Origin: Bryobacterales bacterium | GTDB taxonomy: Bacteria > Cyanobacteriota > Vampirovibrionia > Obscuribacterales > Obscuribacteraceae | Length of the DNA stretch: 7,998 bases | NCBI GenBank assembly: GCA_903970295.1 | Contig: CAJCHQ010000064.1 | Span: 1-7,998, forward strand | Direction: 5' to 3' | Shown here: in pieces, positions 1-6,415 of the stretch | Layout: the number at the start of each line of letters is the position of its first letter | How positions within the stretch are numbered: the stretch's first letter is position 1 | Notes under the pieces: model-generated | Databases searched by the model: none | What the model was told of the DNA's origin: nothing | The model's input: the letters and a program-made list of their open reading frames with translations, nothing else | Translations under genes and position numbers: made by a program

Positions 1-201
1 AATATTTCCCTGGCGAGCGATCACTACATATCACGCCACCACGCGTGGGTGCTGCAAATGCAAGGTGGCTATTGGGTCGAGGATCTGGGTTCGACAAACG
101 GCACTCTCCTCAACGGTGAAGTTTTGAGCGAACGCAAGCAGATTTTCCCAGGCGATAGAATTACATTCGGCAAAACCGAATTAGTTTTCGTAGTGGAATA
201 G
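1..201 (+). CDS. FHA-domain protein, 3' end only (5' end outside window)
   Basis: Frame 1 is open from the first base to TAG at 199-201, giving the last 66 residues of a protein that begins upstream. The visible part is the C-terminal half of a forkhead-associated domain: the SRHH motif at visible residues 11-14, then DLGSTNGT at 28-35, NG at 38-39, and a closing strand pattern PGDRITFG near the end. In FHA domains the Ser and Arg of the first motif and the Asn of the second contact phosphothreonine peptides, and all are kept, so the domain should bind phosphothreonine. The domain ends the protein. The kinase gene starts 6 bp later, so the two are almost certainly cotranscribed and this protein is a natural candidate reader or substrate of that kinase (inference). 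Whether other domains lie upstream cannot be seen. Confidence 0.9.
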   Translation, partial: NISLASDHYISRHHAWVLQMQGGYWVEDLGSTNGTLLNGEVLSERKQIFPGDRITFGKTELVFVVE

Positions 202-207
202 CCCAGC

Positions 208-2196
208 ATGACTGGCGATTTTGGTCAGTACAAAATCCTCTCGGAAATCGGTCGGGGAGGAATGGGTATCGTCTATCAGGCCCTCAGTCCTGATGACAAT
301 AAAATCGTGGCCATAAAGCAGCTGGTTCTGACCAATATAGATCCCTCTAAAGAAGGCGAATTTCGCGACCGCTTCAAAAGAGAAGCAGCTACGGCTAAAC
401 GTCTCAACCACCCCAATATTGTCACCGTATTCGATGTCGACACGACAGGCAGCAATTTTTTCTATGTCATGGAATACCTCGACGGCCACAGTCTCCGCCG
501 TTACCTTGAGATAAAGGGAGGCAGGCTGAGTGCCAGAGATTTCTGGCCGATCCTGGCCCAGGTGACCGAGGGATTATCCTTTGCGCACACGATGAATGTC
601 GTCCATCGTGACGTCAAGCCTGACAACATCTTCATCCTTAAAGATGGTACGGTCAAAATCACTGATTTCGGTATCGCTCGTGTCGCCGACTTCGAAGAAA
701 CACATCTGACCAGAACTGGCGTGATGATGGGCACTCTGGCCTATGTCTCACCCGAGCAATTGCAAGACGCGAAAAACGTCGACCATCGCGCTGACATTTT
801 TTCACTCGGAGTCGTCAGCTACGAAGCGCTCTCCGGGCAGTTGCCTTTCACCGGTGAAGGCATCGCTCAAACTATCGTCAAAATTGTTTCGCAAGAAGAA
901 AAACCACTGCACATACTGGTGCCCTTTATCGGTGTCGAAACCTCCGGATGTGTCGCCAGAGCCCTGCGTAAACGAGCACGCGATCGCTATCGCTCGGTTC
1001 CGGAATTTGCCCGCGATTACGAAGAATCATTGGACAAGCAAATGCCTTCCTCCGCGGAAACCGGCAAATACGAAACGATTCAAATTGCCAATCTAGCCAA
1101 TATCACCAACCCGGAAAGTCCAGCTATATTTCAGTCAAAGTCGGCCAACACTGGTGCGCCGCAAAAAGGCATCGGCAGCCTTTCCGACATGGGCAGGGCC
1201 AGTCCTGGTCTGCACGCCAAGCAAGATTTGTCCTACTTCGATACACCTCGTAGCCACGAAGTAAGTCATCTGCAAGCATCGCCGGGAGCTGGAAACGCAC
1301 CGACCAGATCGTTCGGCTTGCCGGAAGTGCTCAAACCCCTCTATATCTTCGACAAGCAAGGCAAAAATCAATCACGGTTGATTGAACCGACTGCGATTTG
1401 CTACAGCACCAATAAATTGATTGTCGCTGACGCCGGCTCACGCTTGATCCATCTGTTCAGCCCTGATGGTCGCTGGACCGGCGATCTCACCAATAAAACA
1501 GAGTCGGCCAATAGTATCACCGGTGGTGGCCGCATCTCAAAGCCAAGCGCCATTGCTGTCGATAATAAAGGTCGCATATACGTATGCGACAGCAGCGATC
1601 CGTATGTGCGAGTCTTTGATAGTCGCGGCGTTTTCCAACGCGAGTTCATGAACATTCAGGGCAAGTCTGGTGGCTTGCAAGGACTGGCCATCGATTCTGC
1701 CGACACCCTTTATTTGTCTGATGCCGAGAATTGCGCGATTCAGGTTTTGCAAGCAGAGCTGGGGTTATGGCTGCGTACAATCGGCAGCAAGGGTGACGGA
1801 GCCGGTCAATTCCAATTGCCGACAGGAATTACAACCGATCGATTGAATCAACTCTATTGCGCCGATTATGGTACTTCGCGCATCCTTGTTTTCAACAAAG
1901 CCGGCACACTGGTGCGAACTTTCGGCAGCAAAGGCACAGGTCCCGGGCAATTCAACGTGCCGCGCAGCATCGCTGTCGGCAAAAACGACAAAATATATGT
2001 TTTGGATTCTCTCAATCACCGCGTTCAAGTCTTCACACCAAATGGTGAAGTATTCTCTTGCTTTGGCGGCAGAGGCAGCCTACCAGGTCAGTTTTTAGGA
2101 CCGTCCGACGTCAGTATAGACGTGGCTAACGATTTGCTTTACGTCGCCGACAAAGGCAACAAACGCATTCAAGTATTCGAACTCGATTTGAAATGA
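208..2196 (+). CDS. Ser/Thr protein kinase with C-terminal six-repeat NHL beta-propeller
   Basis: This 662-residue protein has a Hanks-type kinase domain at about residues 8-272. Its motifs are intact: glycine loop GRGGMG (15-20), VAIK lysine 37, helix-C Glu59, HRD (133-135) with Lys137 and Asn140, DFG (153-155), SPE (181-183) and Asp196. Thr168, Thr170 and Thr176 in the activation loop are likely autophosphorylation sites. A polar linker (about 273-385) leads to six NHL repeats starting near residues 394, 446, 490, 538, 585 and 632, enough for one six-bladed propeller. Kinase plus NHL resembles mycobacterial PknD, but no transmembrane helix is visible in the linker or elsewhere, so the protein is probably cytoplasmic. 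The propeller would then be an internal ligand or protein sensor (inference). The ATG at 208 lies 6 bp after the FHA stop and places the glycine loop at a normal distance; the upstream GGA is a weak Shine-Dalgarno. The stop overlaps maf. Confidence 0.95.
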   Translation: MTGDFGQYKILSEIGRGGMGIVYQALSPDDNKIVAIKQLVLTNIDPSKEGEFRDRFKREAATAKRLNHPNIVTVFDVDTTGSNFFYVMEYLDGHSLRRYLEIKGGRLSARDFWPILAQVTEGLSFAHTMNVVHRDVKPDNIFILKDGTVKITDFGIARVADFEETHLTRTGVMMGTLAYVSPEQLQDAKNVDHRADIFSLGVVSYEALSGQLPFTGEGIAQTIVKIVSQEEKPLHILVPFIGVETSGCVARALRKRARDRYRSVPEFARDYEESLDKQMPSSAETGKYETIQIANLANITNPESPAIFQSKSANTGAPQKGIGSLSDMGRASPGLHAKQDLSYFDTPRSHEVSHLQASPGAGNAPTRSFGLPEVLKPLYIFDKQGKNQSRLIEPTAICYSTNKLIVADAGSRLIHLFSPDGRWTGDLTNKTESANSITGGGRISKPSAIAVDNKGRIYVCDSSDPYVRVFDSRGVFQREFMNIQGKSGGLQGLAIDSADTLYLSDAENCAIQVLQAELGLWLRTIGSKGDGAGQFQLPTGITTDRLNQLYCADYGTSRILVFNKAGTLVRTFGSKGTGPGQFNVPRSIAVGKNDKIYVLDSLNHRVQVFTPNGEVFSCFGGRGSLPGQFLGPSDVSIDVANDLLYVADKGNKRIQVFELDLK

Positions 2197-2873
2197 CAAA
2201 TTCAACTGCCGATCGCATCGGTGCAAATCAGCCCAGAAAGTCCGCAACCCGCATTATCCTTGCGTCGTCTTCGCCACGTCGATTGCAACTTCTGAAAAGC
2301 ATCGAATTGCAGTTCGAAGTCATGCCCAGCCTATTGGAAGAAACAATCGACGAGAAACTGGATCCGCAAACACAGGTAAGCAATCTGGCTAAACAAAAAG
2401 CGGAAGACATTTTCCGATCTGTCGAAAACGAAAGCGGCGAAGTTGTCGTGATTGGTGCAGATACAATGGTTGTGCTGGACGGAAAATTACTCGGCAAGCC
2501 AGTCGATGATGCTGAAGCAAAAAAAATGCTGACTGCTTTGTCTGGGCGTAAACACATAGTTTTTACCGGCGTCCATATTGTCTCCAAGCGGGCTGACAAC
2601 TCGGTCGAACGACTGGCGACAGTTGAGCAAACTCACGTAACCTTTAGAAAGTTACAAGAAACTGAAATTGTTGCTTACATCGCCACTCGCGAGCCCATGG
2701 ACAAAGCCGGCGCTTACGCTCTTCAGGGCATTGGATCACTCCTGGTAGCAGGAGTCGAGGGCTGTTGCACGAATGTGATCGGACTGCCAATACCAAGGGT
2801 AGTATCAATGCTGAGAGAATTGGGCATCTCGATTTTGGGCGTCCCGGCTTGCCAAGAACACCTTTCGAAATAG
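2193..2873 (+). CDS. maf: Maf family nucleoside triphosphate pyrophosphatase (dTTP/UTP type)
   Basis: This 226-residue cytoplasmic enzyme belongs to the Maf/YhdE family, which hydrolyses non-canonical or excess nucleoside triphosphates to monophosphate plus pyrophosphate. The signature ASSSPRR is at residues 24-30, GADTMV with the catalytic Asp90 at 88-93, GKP at 101-103, and MDKAGAYALQG at 169-179. The DKAGAY.xQG form matches the YhdE/Maf dTTP-UTP subgroup rather than the YceF subgroup. The protein is longer than the usual roughly 190-200 residues because about 20 residues precede the conserved core and the C-terminus has a short tail. No other ATG, GTG or TTG lies in frame in that extension, so the start is effectively fixed. 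The ATG overlaps the kinase TGA (ATGA) and has no clear Shine-Dalgarno, pointing to translational coupling. The family is historically linked to septum formation. Confidence 0.95.
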   Translation: MTNSTADRIGANQPRKSATRIILASSSPRRLQLLKSIELQFEVMPSLLEETIDEKLDPQTQVSNLAKQKAEDIFRSVENESGEVVVIGADTMVVLDGKLLGKPVDDAEAKKMLTALSGRKHIVFTGVHIVSKRADNSVERLATVEQTHVTFRKLQETEIVAYIATREPMDKAGAYALQGIGSLLVAGVEGCCTNVIGLPIPRVVSMLRELGISILGVPACQEHLSK

Positions 2874-2908
2874 CCTTGAAGTATGTTAAAACCTAAGTTG
2901 ATAGCGTG

Positions 2909-2914
2909 AAGGAG
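2909..2914 (+). promoter_or_regulatory. Shine-Dalgarno of the exported IMS-like gene
   Basis: AAGGAG lies 8 nt before the ATG at 2923. It is the strongest ribosome-binding site in the window and fixes that start. It is consistent with independent translation of the gene after the 49-bp spacer from maf. Confidence 0.8.
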
Positions 2915-2922
2915 CAGCTTAA

Positions 2923-4404
2923 ATGGCTCGCATCAAGTCGTTTCGTTTGCTAACCCGGTCTTTGCTGACCGCCACAAGCTTTATCTGGCTCAGTTCCGCT
3001 GCCCAGGCGCAGGGTGGCGAGATGGACTCGGTTTGGAGCGATCAGCAAAAAACGACTTCTAAAAGCCAAGCAACGAGCGATTCGAAGACATCGCCTAACA
3101 ACGGTGGCGATGCCACTCAATCGAGTGCAGAGGGCGCAAACACAGCCAATGCTGCCCCAGCCGAGAGCGCTGAGACCCAAGCCAGTATGAGTACTGACAC
3201 GACGCCGCCGCTGAGCAACCCAGGCGAAACTGGCAGCCAGGACAACACGAAGCCTGCAGCCGAGACATCCGGCAATACCGAGGAGCGTCCGAAAGGTCGT
3301 GGCGAGTCAGCCAAGCCGCGAGGTAAAAAAGTCGCCGCTGCCGCCACACTTTGCACAATCGATACCTTTGCTAAAAGCGCCTTAGTTTCGGCTGGGCTAT
3401 GGCCCGGGGTGGGACCATTCAGAGTCGCCGAAGACGCTGGCAGCAGCCAACTCGTGGACGATGCAAAAGACACGATTAAACTGAAAACCAATCGCCAACG
3501 GAAAGTCACCGGAGTTGAGATGCAATTAACCGGGCGGCCTGCGCGCGATTTTCTGGGACTGGAAATGACTTCTGATTTTTTGCTGGAAGCTCTGGGCACG
3601 CGCCCGGCCCGAATTGCAGATTTCAACACCGACCTGGAAAAAATCAAAACTAAAGTTCTGACCAAAGGCACCGGTGAGCAAAATCTTACAGCCGGCCGCT
3701 ATTTGGTTTTTGTCAAACCTACAGGCAAAACTGGTTTCAATATCATCGTCAACAATGGCGAAGCCTCGGCCGATTCAATTCGAGATCACGCCGCTGGCAT
3801 CGCCACTTCAACCACTTCCGATGACGATAATTCAACGGAGAACGTTAGCGACACGCGGCGACGACTTCAGGCAATGCTTGGCCGCCCGACACCGCCGGCT
3901 GATGCCACCAGAAATGGTGACACTGGCGCTACCAAAGTCAGAAAAGGCTCGACCCCAAGTGCCGAGGTCGGAGCTACTCCAGCCGAAGGTTTGAAAGGCC
4001 AGTTTCAGGATTTGATTCAGAATTGGCAGCAAGTCAAGAAAGTGGCAGTGAAAACCCGTGACACCTCCGAGTTGTCCAAAGTCCTGTCAGGAAAAGCATT
4101 GGATATTCAAACAAACGGAGTCAAATGGTTGGCCAAAAATCATAAGTACTACGACATGCAGCCAATGGGTGTGGATATCGGCAATTGCACCGAGTTGATC
4201 AAGGGTAAAAAGTATTCGGTCATGGCCAAGGTCAAGGAACTGAGCAAGTTTTACGATGAAACCAATAACGCCCTCCTGCGCAGCCAGCAAGACACGTATA
4301 ACGTCAATTACACTGTCGAAAAAGTCGGCGATCACTTCGTGATCAGTGATTCATCGATTGTGCACTTCGAAAAACCACCGGCGCCACAGGCACCGGTAGA
4401 ATAA
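2923..4404 (+). CDS. Exported protein with C-terminal ARC6-like IMS domain
   Basis: This 493-residue protein has a typical Sec signal peptide: basic start, hydrophobic core around residues 13-26, and likely cleavage after AQA (residue 29). Residues 30-140 are low-complexity, rich in Ser, Thr, Ala, Gly and Glu, as in a flexible tether. Residues about 141-285 form a compact region I do not recognise, followed by a second polar linker to about 360. Residues about 361-485 resemble the ARC6-like IMS domain (also called DUF4101): a helix with LIQNWQ at 364-369, then a leucine-rich VLSGKALDIQ segment, then beta-strands ending in a YTVEKVGDHFVISDSSI pattern. That domain is known at the C-terminus of cyanobacterial Ftn2 and plant ARC6, and in other cyanobacterial proteins. 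No J domain or membrane helix is present, so it is probably a soluble envelope protein. The domain call rests on recalled family pattern; the molecular function is unknown. Confidence 0.85.
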   Translation: MARIKSFRLLTRSLLTATSFIWLSSAAQAQGGEMDSVWSDQQKTTSKSQATSDSKTSPNNGGDATQSSAEGANTANAAPAESAETQASMSTDTTPPLSNPGETGSQDNTKPAAETSGNTEERPKGRGESAKPRGKKVAAAATLCTIDTFAKSALVSAGLWPGVGPFRVAEDAGSSQLVDDAKDTIKLKTNRQRKVTGVEMQLTGRPARDFLGLEMTSDFLLEALGTRPARIADFNTDLEKIKTKVLTKGTGEQNLTAGRYLVFVKPTGKTGFNIIVNNGEASADSIRDHAAGIATSTTSDDDNSTENVSDTRRRLQAMLGRPTPPADATRNGDTGATKVRKGSTPSAEVGATPAEGLKGQFQDLIQNWQQVKKVAVKTRDTSELSKVLSGKALDIQTNGVKWLAKNHKYYDMQPMGVDIGNCTELIKGKKYSVMAKVKELSKFYDETNNALLRSQQDTYNVNYTVEKVGDHFVISDSSIVHFEKPPAPQAPVE

Positions 4405-4434
4405 GTCCCTTGCCAGCCGGCCATTGAGCATGCC

Positions 4435-4460
4435 TTAAAGCCCACAGGCGCCGGCTTTGA
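4435..4460 (+). terminator. Possible terminator hairpin after the IMS-like gene
   Basis: TTAAAGCC (4435-4442) can pair with GGCTTTGA (4453-4460), an 8-bp stem with one G-U pair and a 10-nt loop. The 3' arm contributes only TTT and no U tract follows, so it is not a canonical intrinsic terminator. A competing stem pairs AGCCGGC (4415-4421) with GCCGGCT (4450-4456). It sits 30 bp after the stop codon, where a terminator is expected. Confidence 0.3.
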
Positions 4461-4494
4461 AGACTCAGGGCTGAGGCTGTCGGTGACTGAGCGG

Positions 4495-4512
4495 TCAACC
4501 GATATCGGTTGA
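4495..4512. repeat. Perfect 18-bp palindrome, candidate operator
   Basis: TCAACCGATATCGGTTGA is its own reverse complement, centred between 4503 and 4504. It partly overlaps a second, imperfect 16-bp palindrome at 4509-4524 built around AGCAATTGCT (4512-4521). A perfect dyad with no spacer fits a binding site for a dimeric repressor or activator better than an RNA hairpin. It lies 108 bp before the likely start of the peptidase gene. The binding protein is unknown. Confidence 0.4.
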
Positions 4513-4620
4513 GCAATTGCTTAATCACTGCCAGGAACGAAAAAATGATCACCCTTGTAAAGGGTACGAAATACGCCGTACGTCGCCAAAAAGAGATACT
4601 ATTACGTTGCATAGTGAGAA

Positions 4621-6408
4621 TTGTTCTGGGCTGCTTTGAATCCCGAAATCAAACAGAAATCTTTGCCAAGCGCTGATTCGCTTCGTTCGGTCAAGCGAAT
4701 ACCTAATTTTTTTCTGGCATTATCCGCAGTTGCATTGCTCGTTTTGGCGGCGATGGCTGCACTGAATGTGGTGCCTTCGCCTGCGCAACCGGAAAGAATC
4801 AAACCGCCGGCAAGCGCCTCCTCGCTTACCCCCACAACCGTCCCCACCAACGTTCCCGCATCCGCTGCCAAAACCCTCCCCACAACCGTTCCCGCATCCC
4901 TCACGCGCGCACCGCAAAAGCATTCACAAGCCCTGACCAAGACTTTCGATGTCAATCTGGTCGACAGTGAACAAAAGCCTTTCAAGCCCTGCGCGATTTT
5001 GCCGATTGGCGGTCAAATTTGTTTCTTAGGCACCGATTGTGTCTGGATCGTTGCCTCAGACGTGAGGTCGATCCAGGCGGCGACAACGTTAGTCGGAAAG
5101 CGTTTTGATCTTCAACATAACGCCATTGAGGGAGTTCCGGTTCAGGAATTCGTCAATTTCGTCTATTCCGCCACCACTAATTCACTGGTGATTGTGGACA
5201 AAGCCGGCGATCTTTTCACTTTCGCCATCGATTCGCACAAGTGGGGTATATTTCGCGCCAATGCGCCTTTTTTGGCCGGCGAGCCAGATCCTGATTTCAT
5301 CGATCTGGCAAACGTCAAGGAACAAATAATTGTTCTCGATCCCGAACGCAATGAACTCTGGAGAGTGAAGGCTAAAACTAGAAAACCCGAAGAATTATTT
5401 AGACAAATTCTTCCCTGGCGGGTTAAACCCGGGGAGATCTACGTCGGCGATGGAATCGCATTGGCTTATGACGGTGACCTGTACGTTCTGAAGCGATCCG
5501 GCTACATAACGCGATTTTCAGAGATCGAGCCAGGGCATGTGGCGAAGCAGTTATCCACGCCTTGCAAGCGCCTGGCAGGTTGCCGCCCGTCGAGACTAGC
5601 CACTGCTGCCGGTGCGCCTTTATTCATCGTCGAAAGAGAAAATAATCGCGTGCTCGCTTACGACAAAACATCTGGCAAAGTAAGCCAGTACCTTTTCCCT
5701 CGCGAGTCAGATCTGCGTGGACTCTACCCTCAAGCTGATGGTTTTTGGATTGTTAATGGCAGCTCACTGACCTTTCGGAGCATCAAAGGATCAGACAGCT
5801 GGAAATATAAGTATGAACCGAAGTTGATTGACAGCCGCCTGGACGGACTGGTCATGCCCATTGCGGGAATGCGATTACCCAGGCATCCGGGGGTTTATCC
5901 TGGAGCAAGAAGGCTTTATCGCTACGGTGTTCACGCGGGTGTCGACTTTTTCAACGATCAAGGCGCCAAAGTCAAAATTCAAATGGGAACCCCGGCGCGA
6001 GCAGCTGACGCCGGCAAAGTAATTCGCTGCGATGCTAATTTCATCGACATGAACGCCCAGCAGTTTTCCCGGGTGATGAATGAGTGCCTGAGGGCGCATC
6101 AGACGTCGGAAGCGAACGAAAACCTTCTGCGAGGATGCCAGGTTTGGATCGATCACGGCAATTCTTTAATAACAAGGTATGCTCATCTGGATAAAATAAA
6201 GCCCAATTTGAAGGTCAATCAATTTGTTAAGCAAGGAGATGTGGTTGGATTTATCGGTGTATCCGGAACCGGGCAGAATTTGTCCGGCAGGACGAAGTAT
6301 CCACATTTGCATTTTGAAATTCAGTTGGACGGTCATTATTTAGGCTACGGATTGACGCCCCAGGAAACCATTGGTATCTACGAAGACATTTTCGGCAGGA
6401 CAGAGTGA
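4621..6408 (+). CDS. Membrane-anchored M23 peptidase with predicted beta-propeller domain
   Basis: This is a predicted 595-residue inner-membrane protein facing the envelope. A hydrophobic segment at about residues 30-51 is preceded by basic residues, and a Pro/Thr/Ala-rich tether follows (about 52-100). Residues about 120-415 show repeated strand patterns such as NSLVIVDKAG (187), EQIIVLD (234), GDLYVLKRSG (285), APLFIVERE (332) and DGFWIVNG (373), which I read as five or more blades of a beta-propeller. Residues about 430-580 are an M23 (LytM-type) zinc endopeptidase with all ligand and catalytic positions: HxxxD at His438/Asp442, YAHL with His522, and HLH at 562-564. It should cut peptidoglycan cross-links. 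About 30 extra residues with Cys470, Cys489 and Cys506 sit between the first strands and YAHL. The start is uncertain: an in-frame TGA at 4615-4617 limits it, TTG at 4621 is the longest option and TTG 4636 or 4663 are alternatives; none has a strong Shine-Dalgarno. The next gene follows after 7 bp. Confidence 0.9.
   Translation: MFWAALNPEIKQKSLPSADSLRSVKRIPNFFLALSAVALLVLAAMAALNVVPSPAQPERIKPPASASSLTPTTVPTNVPASAAKTLPTTVPASLTRAPQKHSQALTKTFDVNLVDSEQKPFKPCAILPIGGQICFLGTDCVWIVASDVRSIQAATTLVGKRFDLQHNAIEGVPVQEFVNFVYSATTNSLVIVDKAGDLFTFAIDSHKWGIFRANAPFLAGEPDPDFIDLANVKEQIIVLDPERNELWRVKAKTRKPEELFRQILPWRVKPGEIYVGDGIALAYDGDLYVLKRSGYITRFSEIEPGHVAKQLSTPCKRLAGCRPSRLATAAGAPLFIVERENNRVLAYDKTSGKVSQYLFPRESDLRGLYPQADGFWIVNGSSLTFRSIKGSDSWKYKYEPKLIDSRLDGLVMPIAGMRLPRHPGVYPGARRLYRYGVHAGVDFFNDQGAKVKIQMGTPARAADAGKVIRCDANFIDMNAQQFSRVMNECLRAHQTSEANENLLRGCQVWIDHGNSLITRYAHLDKIKPNLKVNQFVKQGDVVGFIGVSGTGQNLSGRTKYPHLHFEIQLDGHYLGYGLTPQETIGIYEDIFGRTE
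4830..4899 (+). repeat. Short direct repeats coding the Pro/Thr tether
   Basis: CCCCACAACCGT occurs at 4830-4841 and again at 4878-4889, and CGTTCCCGCATCC at 4851-4863 and 4887-4899. They encode a repeating T-V-P / V-P-A-S pattern just after the membrane anchor of the peptidase. The near-identity at DNA level suggests recent local duplication, so tether length may vary between strains. Confidence 0.65.
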
Positions 6409-6415
6409 GGTTTCG

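Larger units (their letters stand above)
4405..4620. other. 216-bp intergenic region with several inverted repeats
   Basis: No convincing gene is seen here on either strand. The region holds a possible termination hairpin near 4435-4460, a perfect palindrome at 4495-4512, an overlapping imperfect palindrome at 4509-4524, and small hairpins at 4551-4565 (ACCCTT, loop GTA, AAGGGT) and 4564-4581 (GTACG with CGTAC). A TACTAT hexamer at 4597-4602 is a possible -10 element for the downstream gene, but no good -35 stands 17 bp before it. The likely role is the boundary between two transcription units and control of the peptidase gene. Confidence 0.55.

Noticed and set aside
2876..2904. Possible promoter TTGAAG with 17-bp spacing to TGATAG before the IMS-like gene
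   Set aside because: The -35 is fair but the -10 matches the consensus poorly, so I do not call it as a feature, although a promoter in the 49-bp spacer cannot be excluded.
3117..3671. Open frame of 184 codons on the minus strand
   Set aside because: It lies wholly inside the exported IMS-like gene, shows no recognisable domain, and its composition is what the complement of an Ala/Thr/Ser-rich coding region gives.
4343..4612. Minus-strand open frame of 89 codons covering the intergenic gap
   Set aside because: It runs into the 3' end of the IMS-like gene, has no ribosome-binding site or recognisable family, and the gap is better explained by regulatory repeats.
4602..4985. Minus-strand open frame of 127 codons
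   Set aside because: It overlaps the N-terminal part of the M23 gene; its Gly/Val/Cys-rich repeats are the reverse of the Pro/Thr tether repeats.
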